DNA of 64,000 nucleotides from Pseudonocardia cypriaca (GCF_006717045.1 NZ_VFPH01000002.1:1984001-2048000), one strand, 5' to 3'; positions 41,341 through 50,175 are shown, counted from the stretch's first letter. Notes: generated from the sequence alone by a model not told the origin. Made by a program: numbers and translations.

Positions 41341-41370
41341 ATCCGGAACGGAACAATCCGGAACGGAACT
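41341..41370. repeat. Tandem 15-bp repeat upstream of marR
   Basis: ATCCGGAACGGAACA followed at once by ATCCGGAACGGAACT, 14 of 15 identical. It lies 18 bases upstream of the marR ATG on the minus strand and overlaps the stop of the alpha/beta hydrolase gene. Two sites at a 15-bp spacing next to the regulator suggest an autoregulatory operator. Confidence 0.7.
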
Positions 41371-42070
41371 AGCTGGAGAGCAGCTCTGCCGTTGCCGCCG
41401 GAGCGCTGATCATCGCGTCGTGCCCGGTGGCCAGCTCCCGGAACTCCCACCCCTCGCGCCGGGCGATCGCGTGCGCGGAGTGGACCGCCGGGTAGGCCGG
41501 GTCGGTGCACGCGACGTACGTGACGGGCCGGCCACCGCCGAGCGGAGCGGTCAGCGGGAACGGCTCGGCGTAGGTGCGGAGCGGGTGCGGGGTGAGCCTG
41601 CGGTCCACCCAGGCGATGTCGTCGGGTTCGATCAGCCCGAACGCGGCACCTCCGGGCGGCGGGAACGCGATGTCGCCGGTGGCCTCGGCCGCGGCCCTGC
41701 GCGCTGCCGCGGACTGCGGTGGCAGGCCGTCGAACCCGGTCTCCCCCGCCTCGACGACCAGCCCGTCGAGGAGCACGACGCGCCGCACCCGCTCCGGGGT
41801 GCGCTCGGCGACCGCGAGCGCGACGAGCGCCCCGAAGCTGTGCCCGACCAGCACGACGTCGGTGAGCTCCTCGCACTCCAGCACGCCCACCACGTCCTGG
41901 ACGAGCGTGTCGGGGCCGATCTCCGCGCTCAGCAGGTGGGCCCGCTCGCCGAAGCCGGTGAGCGTCGGCGTGAACACCTCGTGGCCCGCTTCCCGCAGCA
42001 GCCGCGCCACCGGCCGCCAGCACCACCCTCCGTGCCAGGCACCGTGGACGAGGACGAAGGGGTCGCTCAC
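41369..42070 (-). CDS. Alpha/beta hydrolase (esterase-like)
   Basis: A 233-residue alpha/beta hydrolase of the EstC/hydroxynitrile-lyase-like group. It starts FVLVHGAWHGGWCWRPVARLLREAGHEVFTPTLTGFGERAHLL. The nucleophile elbow is GHSFGA near residue 93, and the C-terminal His is in ATGHDAMISAP, the normal position for this group. The Asp is probably in ACTDPAYP. No signal peptide. It is first in a leftward run with marR, an exporter and a CoA-transferase, and its stop codon lies inside the tandem repeat ahead of marR. Substrate unknown. Confidence 0.86.
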   Translation of the reverse strand: MSDPFVLVHGAWHGGWCWRPVARLLREAGHEVFTPTLTGFGERAHLLSAEIGPDTLVQDVVGVLECEELTDVVLVGHSFGALVALAVAERTPERVRRVVLLDGLVVEAGETGFDGLPPQSAAARRAAAEATGDIAFPPPGGAAFGLIEPDDIAWVDRRLTPHPLRTYAEPFPLTAPLGGGRPVTYVACTDPAYPAVHSAHAIARREGWEFRELATGHDAMISAPAATAELLSS

Positions 42071-42112
42071 GCGGGCGATCCTCGCACGCCGTGCCGACGA
42101 AGGTCCCCGGAG

Positions 42113-44236
42113 CTAGGAGTCCGCCGCCGCCGGCACCGCCCGCTCCCCCGAACCCGCCGGCTCCGCGTGGCCGAGGCGGGTCAGCCAGCCGCGTAGCACG
42201 CGGTGCAGCGCCTCCGCCCCGACGATCTCGTCGGGCGGCGTCAGCTCCACCGGGTACAGGAGGAAACCGCGGGACTGCCCCCCGCCCAGCCCGCCGTGCG
42301 AACCGACGTGCGGCTCGAACGGCGACGCCTCGTCGCGGGCCGGGTCGTACCGACTGTTGATCATCACGTCCGCGCAGTGCGGGAAGGCGTCGACGCGGCG
42401 CACCAGGTCGGCGGCGTGCGGTCCGTACGGGGCGAGCGGGTCCTCCCCGATGACGACGCCCGTGGCGAGCCGGTGCAGCCCGTCGCGCCCGAACACGACG
42501 GGGCCGAACTCGGCGCTGCGCACCAGCACGAACCCGATGCCGGGGTGGTCGACGAGCGAGGGCAGCAGCTCCGGGTACTCGCGCTCGATCGTCTCCAGCT
42601 CCACCCGGCCCGCGTGGTCGGTGAACGACACCATCGCGAGGTGGCCGGACGCGACGACCACAACCCCGGGCGCGACCCGTGCCACCTCGCTCGGTGCGCC
42701 GCTGGGCGTGCGCGGCCGATCGGCGGTGCTACCCGCCCGCTCCACGCGGGCCCGCAGCCGGCGCGCGATCGGGCCGCCGCCGGACGACGCCTCGGCGAGC
42801 ACGGCGTCGACCGGCCAGCCCTCGGCCGGGCGGCTCGCCTCGGAGTGCGAGCCGCGACGCGGGTCGGCCTGCGGCTCCCCGCACAGCCGCCCGACCAGCG
42901 CCTCGATCGACTCGCCGAACCGGTCGGCGAAGGCCCAGCCCTGGGTCTGCCCGTGGTCGGAGAGCGCGATGATCCGGTAGCTCCTGGGGGCGAGCTGGGT
43001 GGCGCGGTGCAGCCGCCCGATCTGCCGGTCGATGCCCCGCAACACGGCCAGCGCGTCGAACCGCTCGACGCCGGAGTGGTGACCCACCTCGTCGTAGCCC
43101 ATGAAGTCGGCGTACACCACGGCCCGGCCGGCCAGCATGTCCTCGGTGATCGCGGAGACGACAACGTCGCGGGCGATCACCGTGGTGCCGGCGCGTGCCA
43201 GGGGGTAGAACCCGCCCCGGCTCACCCGGGGCCGCACGCCGGCGCGGCGCTGCCGCACCGCGGCGGAGACCTCCCGCCCCAAGTCGACGAGCGCGCCGAC
43301 CCCCGTGCGCAGCGCGTTCGCCGGGTTGGCGAAGTAGGCGTAGTAGCCCGCGCCGACCCCGTCCCGGCCGCGGCGGCGCCGGCCGGCCCCGCTGATCAGC
43401 GGCAACGCGCTCATCGTGAGGCTCGTGTGCGCGGCGTCGCCGGTGAACAGGCTCGCCCTGGTCGCGCCGTCGACGGCGAGCAGGCCACGCCCGTCGGAGT
43501 GGCGGCGCTCGATCTCCGCCGCGTCCTCCGGGCTGGAGCACGCCATCACGTGGTCGCGGTCCTTCTCGTACCAGCGGAACCCGATGACGTCGGAGTTGTC
43601 CCCGTGCAGGATCCCGCAGACGCTGGCTCCGGTCTGCGAGCTCCAGTCGGTGTGCCACTCGGCGAGCCGGTGGCTGCCGTCGTCGAGCAGGCGGGCGACC
43701 GCCGGCATGTCCCCGGTCCGCACGGCGCGCCGCAACGTGTCGATGCCGAGCCCGTCGACCTGCAGGAGCAGCACACCGGGCGGCATCGTCCCGTCAACGG
43801 TGGCGCCGCGGCGGCTGCGGCGCGCCGCCCGCCGGAAGAACAGCTCGTCCTCGTCGAGCCCGACCACGCTGCTGACGACCGACCCGAGCGCCGCAACCGC
43901 GACCGCCACCACCACGGCCGTTCCGAAGTCGGTGATCGCGACGCCGGGCACCGCGAACGAGATCGCCAGCACCCCGGCACCGAGCAGCACGAACGAGCCG
44001 ATGCCCAGCGTGAACACGGCCAGCGGCAGCGCGACCCGCAGCACCAGCGGCCACACCACCGCGCTGAGCACGCCGAAGAGGAGCGCGCAGACCGTCGGCT
44101 GCCACCACTGCGGCATCGAGAAGCCGGTGAGCCACGTGTCGAGCAGCCGCAGGGCGCCCACGACGAGCACCCACACGAGCAGCACCCGTGCGACCACCCG
44201 GCCGCCGCGCACGAGCCGGCCGCCTCCCGGCAGCAT
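42113..44236 (-). CDS. Membrane-anchored type I phosphodiesterase-like protein
   Basis: A 707-residue protein in two parts. Residues 1-140 hold four hydrophobic segments like the phage-holin-4/Mycobacterium four-helix membrane domain. From about 165 onward is an alkaline-phosphatase-superfamily phosphodiesterase: LLLQVDGLGIDTLRRAV, probable nucleophile Thr in SSQTGAS, YADFMGYDEVGHHSG (metal Asp and His), IALSDHGQTQG (Asp-His) and EPHVGSHGGLGGGQSRG (His). The expected two-metal site is complete. The substrate may be a phosphodiester lipid or wall precursor. The start ATG overlaps the stop of the DedA gene, so the two are translationally coupled. Confidence 0.83.
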   Translation of the reverse strand: MLPGGGRLVRGGRVVARVLLVWVLVVGALRLLDTWLTGFSMPQWWQPTVCALLFGVLSAVVWPLVLRVALPLAVFTLGIGSFVLLGAGVLAISFAVPGVAITDFGTAVVVAVAVAALGSVVSSVVGLDEDELFFRRAARRSRRGATVDGTMPPGVLLLQVDGLGIDTLRRAVRTGDMPAVARLLDDGSHRLAEWHTDWSSQTGASVCGILHGDNSDVIGFRWYEKDRDHVMACSSPEDAAEIERRHSDGRGLLAVDGATRASLFTGDAAHTSLTMSALPLISGAGRRRRGRDGVGAGYYAYFANPANALRTGVGALVDLGREVSAAVRQRRAGVRPRVSRGGFYPLARAGTTVIARDVVVSAITEDMLAGRAVVYADFMGYDEVGHHSGVERFDALAVLRGIDRQIGRLHRATQLAPRSYRIIALSDHGQTQGWAFADRFGESIEALVGRLCGEPQADPRRGSHSEASRPAEGWPVDAVLAEASSGGGPIARRLRARVERAGSTADRPRTPSGAPSEVARVAPGVVVVASGHLAMVSFTDHAGRVELETIEREYPELLPSLVDHPGIGFVLVRSAEFGPVVFGRDGLHRLATGVVIGEDPLAPYGPHAADLVRRVDAFPHCADVMINSRYDPARDEASPFEPHVGSHGGLGGGQSRGFLLYPVELTPPDEIVGAEALHRVLRGWLTRLGHAEPAGSGERAVPAAADS

Positions 44237-44832
44237 CACCGCGCGGCTCCCGCACGGGCCCGCCGCCGCCTGCGCCACGTGGACACCAGCGAGCCGAGCC
44301 CGGCCAGCACGAGAACGAGGACGGCCGCCAGCACCGTGGCCAGCACCGGGTCGTCGAAGAGGCCGCCCGACAGCACGCCGAGCGCCGCGTAGGCGAGGGC
44401 CCAGAGCGTGCAGGCGAGGACGGCGGCCGGCACGAAGCGCCGCCACGGGTACTCGAGGGCACCCGCCGCGACCAGCACCGGGATCCGTCCGGCCGGCAAC
44501 AGCCGCCCGACGACTACCAGCAGGCCGCCCCGGCGCTCGAACTGCGCCCGCGCGGCGGCCAGCCGTTCCGGCGACTGCCGCCCGGTGACCCACCGCTGCG
44601 CGGCCGAGCTCCCGGCGTGCGCGACGGCGAACGTGGCGAGGTCGCCGAACAACGCCCCGAGGACCGACAGCAGGAGCACCAGCGGGAGCGACATGGTGCC
44701 GCTGGAGACGGCGATCGCGGCGGCCGCGCCCACCACCGCGCCGGTCGGGACGATCGGCACGATTGAGCCGATGAGCACGCCGCCGAAGACCGCCGAGTAG
44801 CCCAGTGCGGACGGATCCGTCCAGCCGGTCAT
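44236..44832 (-). CDS. DedA-family membrane protein
   Basis: A 198-residue DedA/VTT-family protein. The family core is visible as GALFGDLATFAVAHAGSSAAQRW followed by FERRGGLLVVVGRLLPAGRIPVLVAAGALEYPWRRFVPAAVLACTLWALAYAALG; the G-R-x-x-P-x-x-R/G pattern is the conserved motif. Members act as lipid scramblases or flippases, including undecaprenyl-phosphate recycling. The ATG at 44832 overlaps the stop of the upstream MBL gene and its stop overlaps the phosphodiesterase start, placing it in the middle of a tightly coupled three-gene operon. Confidence 0.87.
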   Translation of the reverse strand: MTGWTDPSALGYSAVFGGVLIGSIVPIVPTGAVVGAAAAIAVSSGTMSLPLVLLLSVLGALFGDLATFAVAHAGSSAAQRWVTGRQSPERLAAARAQFERRGGLLVVVGRLLPAGRIPVLVAAGALEYPWRRFVPAAVLACTLWALAYAALGVLSGGLFDDPVLATVLAAVLVLVLAGLGSLVSTWRRRRRARAGAAR

Positions 44833-45635
44833 CGCACCACCGGCTGCATCCCGTCCAGCACGACCGCTGCGCCCGGCTCCGTCACGAGCACCCGCGTGCG
44901 CTCCCCCGCAGCCGCCACGGCCGCGGCGAACCGGTGCGGCGGCTCGACGAGCAGCCTGCGCATCCGCGCGCCGACCCTGGGCAGCCGCGGCAGGCCGCCC
45001 ACGGCGAGCGTGCCCCAGTGGACCGGCACGGCGACGCGCGGGCGCAGCAGCCCGACGGCCTCGGCGGCGCGGTGCGGGTCGAGGTGGCCGGGCCCGAGCG
45101 AGAGCCCCCACCCCCACACCGGCAGGAGGGCCGCCGCCAGGGGGCCGAAGCCCGCCATGCCCGGGAACAGGTCGGTGTCGCCCGCCGCGTAGATGCGGTT
45201 ACCGCCTGCCTCGATGAGGTGCCCCATCGCCGCGGCCTGCGGCCCGTGGGTGGAGCGCGGCCCGAACCGGTGCCCGCTGTGGGCCGCGGGCACCCCGTGC
45301 ACCCGGAGGTCGCCGTGCTCCAGCTCCTCGCCGGGCGCGAGCTCCTCGACGTTGCGGATGCCACGCCCGCGCAGCCACCGGCCGGCACCGCGGGGCGCCA
45401 CCACGCGCACCGTGCGCGGCAGCAGGCGCAACGACGGCAGGTGCAGGTGGTCGGCGTGCAGGTGGGACAGCAGCACCAGGTCGGCGTCGGCGAAGTGGGC
45501 GCGGTCGGGCAGCGGGCTCGTCCGGCGCAGCGGGCCGACGCGGGCGGTGAGCACCGGGTCGGTGAGCACGACGGACCCGGCCAGCTCCAGCCGCACGGTG
45601 GAGTGGCCGAGGAAGCGCATCGCGAGCCCGGGCAC
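44829..45635 (-). CDS. MBL-fold metallohydrolase (UlaG-like)
   Basis: A 268-residue metallo-beta-lactamase-fold protein. The N-terminal strand MRFLGHSTVRLELAGSVVLTDPVL is typical of UlaG/YtnP/RomA-like members. The metal motif is LLSHLHADHLHLPSL (HxHxDH), with further ligands in VPAAHSGHR and YAAGDTDLFPGM (the bridging Asp). RomA/NAPE-PLD-like members hydrolyse phosphodiester lipids, and the Ser-rich loop here is compatible with that, but the substrate is unknown. First gene of the coupled operon with the DedA protein and phosphodiesterase. Confidence 0.86.
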   Translation of the reverse strand: MPGLAMRFLGHSTVRLELAGSVVLTDPVLTARVGPLRRTSPLPDRAHFADADLVLLSHLHADHLHLPSLRLLPRTVRVVAPRGAGRWLRGRGIRNVEELAPGEELEHGDLRVHGVPAAHSGHRFGPRSTHGPQAAAMGHLIEAGGNRIYAAGDTDLFPGMAGFGPLAAALLPVWGWGLSLGPGHLDPHRAAEAVGLLRPRVAVPVHWGTLAVGGLPRLPRVGARMRRLLVEPPHRFAAAVAAAGERTRVLVTEPGAAVVLDGMQPVVR

Positions 45636-45707
45636 GCCCCCAGTATCGCCGGTTCCGCCGGGCGACGATCGACCCGGCCGTGAGCTGCGACGCGACCGCT
45701 CAGCGGC

Positions 45708-46502
45708 TCAGGGGCGGCGCCAGGCGTCGGACTCGAGGTGGGCGCCGCCGGTGGGGCCCATCTGCGTCATGCCGCCGTCCACCACCCACGACGCCCCGGT
45801 CACGTACGCCGCCTGCGGCGAGCACAGGAACGCCACCACCGCCGCGATCTCCCGCGCATCGCCGGGGCGGCCCACCGGCACTCCGGGGCGCTCCGTGCCG
45901 CGCGGGTCCTCGTCCTCCTGGCCCGTCATCGGGGTGGCGATCTCGCCGGGTGCGACCGAGTTGACCGTGATGCCGTGCTCGGCGAGCTCGATCGCGGCCA
46001 CCTTCGTCAGCAGGCCGAGGCCGCCCTTCGCGGCGCAGTAGGGAGCAGCGCCGATCTTCGGCTGGTGCTCGTGCACGCTGGTGATGTTGACGATCCGGCC
46101 GCCGCGACCGGCGTCGATCATCCGGCGGGCGGCCCGCTGCAGGCACAGGAACGCGCCGTCGAGATCGGTGGCGAGCACGTTGCGCCAGGTCTCGTAGGCG
46201 ATGTCGACGAGCAGGGTGGAGGTGCCCGTGCCGGCGTTGTTCACCAGGACGTCGACACCGCCGAGTGCATCGGCCAGCTCGTCGACGACGGCGGCCGCGG
46301 CGGGCAGGTCCGTGAGATCGAGGCGGCGCACCTCGGCCTTGCGGCCGCGGGAACGGACCTCCTCGGCGGTGGCCTGCCCACCGGCCTCGTCGGAGTGGTA
46401 GGTCACGCCGACGTCGCAGCCGGCCTCGGCGAGGGCGACGGCGGTCGCGCGGCCGATGCCGGAGTCGGAACCCGTGACGATCGCGGTGCTCGGGAAGCTC
46501 AT
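45708..46502 (-). CDS. SDR-family oxidoreductase (glucose dehydrogenase-like)
   Basis: A 264-residue classical SDR. TGSDSGIG is at residues 10-17, VLVNNAG near 82-88, the catalytic Ser in NITSVHEH and the active site PYCAAKGG (Tyr-x3-Lys) near 158-165, with the PGEIATPM loop after it. VTYHSDEAGG after the second strand suggests either cofactor. The substrate is unknown; closest in appearance to glucose 1-dehydrogenases and 3-oxoacyl reductases. It lies 24 bp downstream of the phosphofructokinase gene on the same strand, probably one transcript. Confidence 0.87.
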   Translation of the reverse strand: MSFPSTAIVTGSDSGIGRATAVALAEAGCDVGVTYHSDEAGGQATAEEVRSRGRKAEVRRLDLTDLPAAAAVVDELADALGGVDVLVNNAGTGTSTLLVDIAYETWRNVLATDLDGAFLCLQRAARRMIDAGRGGRIVNITSVHEHQPKIGAAPYCAAKGGLGLLTKVAAIELAEHGITVNSVAPGEIATPMTGQEDEDPRGTERPGVPVGRPGDAREIAAVVAFLCSPQAAYVTGASWVVDGGMTQMGPTGGAHLESDAWRRP

Positions 46503-46526
46503 GCCCCCCGGGATGCCCGGGAGCGG

Positions 46527-47921
46527 TCAGGCGAACCGCGCAGGCTGCCCGGTGGACTCCAGCACCGCCATCCACAGGTCGCCGTGCGGGTCGACCTGGT
46601 TGCGCCTGCTCACGGCCACACCCATCGGGATGTGCACGAAGCGGCGCCGGTAGCGGCCCACCACCATCTCGGTGCGCCCGGACATCGCCGCGTGCACCGC
46701 CGCCTGCGAGAGCCGCACGCAGTACACCGAGTCGTACGGGTTGGCCGGCACGCTGCGGATCGCGTAGCTCGGGTCGATGTAGCGGATGGAGGTCTCGATG
46801 CCTGCGTCGGAGAAGTGGTCGGTGATCCGCCGCCGCAACCATGGCCCGATGTCCTGCAGCCGCGCGTTGCCGGACGCGTCCCGCGCGTCCTCGTCGACCC
46901 CGCCGAGCAGCTCCTGACCGGCGCCCTCGGCCACGACCACCACCGCGTGCCCTCGCTCGGACACCCGGCGCCGCACGTGGGCGAGCAGCCCGTGCTCGCC
47001 GTCGAGCGCGAACGGGACCTCCGGGATCAGCACGGCATCGGCGCCGCTGCGGGCGAGCGCCGCGTAGCAGGCGATGAAGCCCGAGTGCCGCCCCATCAGC
47101 TTGACCAGCCCGATCCCGTTGGCCGTGGACTTCGCCTCCACCTGCGCCGCCCGGATGGCGTCGCTGGCCAGGCTGAACGCGGTCTGGAAGCCGAAGCTCT
47201 GGTCGATGTAGGGGATGTCGTTGTCGATCGTCTTCGGGATCCCGACGACCGCGATGAGCAGGCCGCGGTCGGCGATCGTGCGCGCGATCTGCATCGCACC
47301 GCGCATCGACCCGTCGCCGCCCACCACGAACAGGATGTTGATGTGCAGCCGCTCAAGGCAGTCGACGATCTCGTCGGGGTCCTGGTGCCCGCGCGACGTG
47401 CCGAGCACGGTGCCGCCGTCGGTCGCGATGTCGCGCACCGACTCCGGGGTGAGGTCGACGACGTCGTGGCCGTACCGGGGCACGAACCCCTGGTAGCCGT
47501 TGCGGATGCCGACGACGCGCCGCACCCGGTAGTGGTAGGTCAGCGTGCGGACGAGGCCTGCGATCACGTCGTTGAGGCCCGGGCACAGCCCGCCGCACGT
47601 GACGATCGCCGCACGCGTCTTGGCCGGGTCGAAGAAGATCTTCCGGCGCGGGCCGCACGGTTCCATCCCCGGCAGCTGGTCGGGCACCACCCCGCGGGAG
47701 GAGATGCCGCTGAGGGTGTCGTCGAGCAGGACGCGGTCGTTCTCGCTGATGTAGTGCTCGGTGGTCCGGGTGGCGTCCAGCAGGGTCGCCATCGGGGACG
47801 TGATCCGGGCGGTTCCGAGCGTGCTGATCGTGAGATCGGGGGGTGGCTCGATGCGAGGCAGCTCCACGACGGATGCCTCGTGGCCGAGCCCGTCGGACTC
47901 GTCGGAGAAGGCGGTGCTCAC
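46527..47921 (-). CDS. 6-phosphofructokinase (group III/plant-like)
   Basis: A 464-residue phosphofructokinase, longer than the 320-residue bacterial PfkA. Key motifs: AAIVTCGGLCPGLNDVIAGLVRTL, NGYQGF, LGTSRGHQDPDEIVD, FVVGGDGSMRGA and GIPKTIDNDIPYIDQSFGFQTAFSLASDAIRAAQVEA, then KLMGRHSGFIA. The Gly in GGDGS is the ATP-type residue, while Lys in PKTIDND is the type seen in PPi enzymes. This mixed pattern occurs in plant and trypanosome ATP enzymes, so ATP is the more likely donor. GTG 47921 has GGGAG upstream; longer frames lack one. Confidence 0.85.
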   Translation of the reverse strand: MSTAFSDESDGLGHEASVVELPRIEPPPDLTISTLGTARITSPMATLLDATRTTEHYISENDRVLLDDTLSGISSRGVVPDQLPGMEPCGPRRKIFFDPAKTRAAIVTCGGLCPGLNDVIAGLVRTLTYHYRVRRVVGIRNGYQGFVPRYGHDVVDLTPESVRDIATDGGTVLGTSRGHQDPDEIVDCLERLHINILFVVGGDGSMRGAMQIARTIADRGLLIAVVGIPKTIDNDIPYIDQSFGFQTAFSLASDAIRAAQVEAKSTANGIGLVKLMGRHSGFIACYAALARSGADAVLIPEVPFALDGEHGLLAHVRRRVSERGHAVVVVAEGAGQELLGGVDEDARDASGNARLQDIGPWLRRRITDHFSDAGIETSIRYIDPSYAIRSVPANPYDSVYCVRLSQAAVHAAMSGRTEMVVGRYRRRFVHIPMGVAVSRRNQVDPHGDLWMAVLESTGQPARFA

Positions 47922-48091
47922 GGCGCTCCCAGCGTCGGCAAGGTGGGCCGGCCACGCCGCGTCGCTGGGACGGTGACCCTCTTGACCGGTACAGGATGCC
48001 TGGCGGCGCCCGTGCAGACCAGCCTGTATCACGAGCTGTTCCCGATTCCACATGCTTGCCGGATGCCAACGACCCGTGCTCACCTGATGGG

Positions 48092-49519
48092 GTGACGTCC
48101 TCCCGGCCGACAGCCGTCATCGGCGTTCTCGCGTCGTGCGGGCTGGCCGTCTCACTCATGCAGACGCTGGTCGTGCCCCTGCTGCCGGTGTTCCCGCAGC
48201 TGCTGTCGGCGTCGCCCGCGACGGTGGCGTGGCTCGTCACGGCCACGCTGGTGGCCGCCGCCGTGTGCGCGCCGGTGCTCGGGCGGCTCGGCGACATGTA
48301 CGGCAAACGCCGGATGCTCCTCGTCGGGCTCGGCATCGTGACGGTCGGCTCGACGCTCGGCGCCGCCGCCCCCAACATCGGCGTGCTCATCGTCGCGCGG
48401 GCGCTCCAGGGCGTCGCGATGGGCGTGATCGCGCTCGGGATCAGCGTGATGCGCGACCTCCTCCCGCCCGAGCGCGTGGGCAGCGGGATCGCGCTGATGA
48501 GCTCGTCGCTCGGGATCGGTGGCGCGATCGGGCTGCCGCTCACGGGCGCGGTGGCGCAGCAGGCGAGCTGGCGGTGGCTATTCGCAGGCGCCGCGGTGCT
48601 CGGCGCCGTGCAGTTCCTGCTCGTGCTCCTCGTCGTGCGGGAGTCGCCGCTGCGCTCCGGCGGCCGGTTCGACCTGCCGGGGGCGCTCGGGCTGTCCGCC
48701 GCGCTCATCTGCCTGCTGCTCGCCATCTCGAAGGGCAACGAGTGGGGCTGGGGCGGCCCGGTCGTGCTCGGGCTGCTCGTCGCCTCCGCCGTCCTGTTCG
48801 CGCTGTGGTTCGCCTGGGAGCTCCGAACGCCCCGGCCGCTCGTCGACCTGCGGGTCTCCGCCCGCCCCGCCGTGCTGTGGACGAACATCGCGTCCATCGT
48901 GATCGGGTTCGGGATGTTCGCGGGCTTCCTCGTGACGACCCAGATCCTGCAGGCTCCACGCGCCACCGGGTACGGATTCGGGCTCTCGCTGGTGGCGGCG
49001 GGCCTCGTGCTGCTGCCGATCGGCGGGGCGATGACGATCTTCTCGCCCGTGTCGGCCCGGGTCTCGCGGCGCCGCGGGGCGCGCACCACGCTCGTGCTCG
49101 GCGCAACCATCCTCGCACTGGGCAACGTCCTGATGGCGACGCTCCCGGGAGCACTCCCGCTGATCGTCGCGGCGTCCACCACCACGGCGATCGGCGCGGC
49201 GCTGGCCTACTCCGCCATCCCGCTGCTGATCATGGAGGCGGTGCCGGCAGGCGAGACCGCGGCAGCCAACAGCCTCAACACCCTGATGCGGATGCTCGGG
49301 ACGTCCTCGTGCAGCTCGTTCGTGGCGGCGATCGCCACCGGCCTCACGACCTCCGTGGGCGGCCAGACACTGCCGGCCGGGTCGGCCTACACGGTGATCT
49401 TCCTGGCCGCCGCGGGAGCCGCCGTCATCGGCACCACCATCGCCGCGCTCACCCCGCGCGCCGCCCAGGCCGACGCCGTCCGCGCCACCGGGAGGGCACG
49501 GGCCGCGCGCGCCGCGTGA
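48092..49519 (+). CDS. MFS transporter (DHA2-like exporter)
   Basis: A 475-residue major facilitator. It begins TAVIGVLASCGLAVSLMQTLVVPLLPVFPQLLSASPATVAWLVTATLVAAAVCAPVLGRLGDMYGKRRMLLVGLGIV, with motif A GRLGDMYGKRR. Motif C-like residues are in SSSLGIGGAIGLPLTGAVAQQASWRW. There are about 14 hydrophobic segments. The GTG at 48092 has only a weak ribosome-binding site (TGATGGG overlapping), so the start is uncertain by a few codons. It is divergent from the phosphofructokinase with 170 bp between them. Substrate unknown; the gene is followed by the palindrome-rich region. Confidence 0.84.
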   Translation: MTSSRPTAVIGVLASCGLAVSLMQTLVVPLLPVFPQLLSASPATVAWLVTATLVAAAVCAPVLGRLGDMYGKRRMLLVGLGIVTVGSTLGAAAPNIGVLIVARALQGVAMGVIALGISVMRDLLPPERVGSGIALMSSSLGIGGAIGLPLTGAVAQQASWRWLFAGAAVLGAVQFLLVLLVVRESPLRSGGRFDLPGALGLSAALICLLLAISKGNEWGWGGPVVLGLLVASAVLFALWFAWELRTPRPLVDLRVSARPAVLWTNIASIVIGFGMFAGFLVTTQILQAPRATGYGFGLSLVAAGLVLLPIGGAMTIFSPVSARVSRRRGARTTLVLGATILALGNVLMATLPGALPLIVAASTTTAIGAALAYSAIPLLIMEAVPAGETAAANSLNTLMRMLGTSSCSSFVAAIATGLTTSVGGQTLPAGSAYTVIFLAAAGAAVIGTTIAALTPRAAQADAVRATGRARAARAA

Positions 49520-49526
49520 GGCACCA

Positions 49527-49613
49527 GGCCTTCGGTGGCGCCGCGCATCATGCAGGGCCGCTTCGCGGGCAGGCCCGGGCCTGCCCCTTCGGCGCGCGGC
49601 GCCACCGAAGGCC
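49527..49613. repeat. Palindromic repeat copy 1
   Basis: Outer arms GGCCTTCGGTGGCGCCGCGC and its exact complement (20 bp each) enclosing a perfect 20-bp palindrome GGGCAGGCCCGGGCCTGCCC at 49567-49586. It begins 7 bases after the MFS stop, so it could end that transcript. Confidence 0.85.
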
Positions 49614-49894
49614 GGCCTCACCACCATGATCATGGCTTCGGTGCGAAAACGGCCGAAACAAGCCGGGAACGCACCGAACCGCTGATCATGGGGCGGGAGC
49701 CAGGACGCGGCCAGGCTGATCGGCGCGAGGAGCACGCCAGCGTCGCGGGCAAGGCCGTTGTGTACTGCTCGCGGTGATCCGCAAGGTTCACGCACGCGTT
49801 CTCGGCCCACGCTGCCCGTCGACCGGCAGTGCGACCCGACAAGAGGTGCGCGAGCCCAAACCAGATGCACGACGACAAGAAGATGCCCGACACC

Positions 49895-50074
49895 GGCCTC
49901 CTGGCGGCGCCGCGCACCAAGAGGGCAGGCCCTTGGGCCTGCCCGCACAGCTTGCCCTCAAGGGGCCGCAGAGGCTCACAGATCAAGGGGCGCGCCAGCG
50001 ATCGCGAAGCGACGCGCAGCGCCCTTGAGCTGTGAGGGGCGGCCCCGCACAATGCGCGGCGCCGCCAGGAGGCC
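49895..50074. repeat. Palindromic repeat copy 2
   Basis: Outer arms are perfect over 22 bp (GGCCTCCTGGCGGCGCCGCG... and its complement). Inside are GGGCAGGCCC-TT-GGGCCTGCCC at 49923-49944 and an imperfect hairpin with CTCACAG...CTGTGAG arms. It shares its cores with copy 1. Confidence 0.85.
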
Positions 50075-50175
50075 CTGACAAGGCACACCTTGAGACAGGA
50101 GGCCGTGACGCAGGCGGCCGGCTCTTCCGGATGGTGGTCTCGATACGGGCCGGCCCTACTCGACCACCGGGCACC

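Larger units (their letters stand above)
49520..50175. other. 650-bp non-coding region with nested palindromes
   Basis: No supported gene. It holds two large inverted repeats of the same type: a 20-bp pair at 49527-49546/49594-49613 and a 22-bp pair at 49895-49916/50053-50074. Each encloses a GGGCAGGCC-type inner palindrome (49567-49586 and 49923-49944). An imperfect CTCACAG-CAAGG hairpin (about 49976-50037) lies inside the second. The two structures share the GGCGCCGCGCA and GGGCAGGCC cores, so they are two members of one repeat family. Confidence 0.75.

Noticed and set aside
49774..50078. Short open frames across the palindrome cluster
   Set aside because: No ribosome-binding sites, no family resemblance and frames on both strands arise from palindromic DNA.
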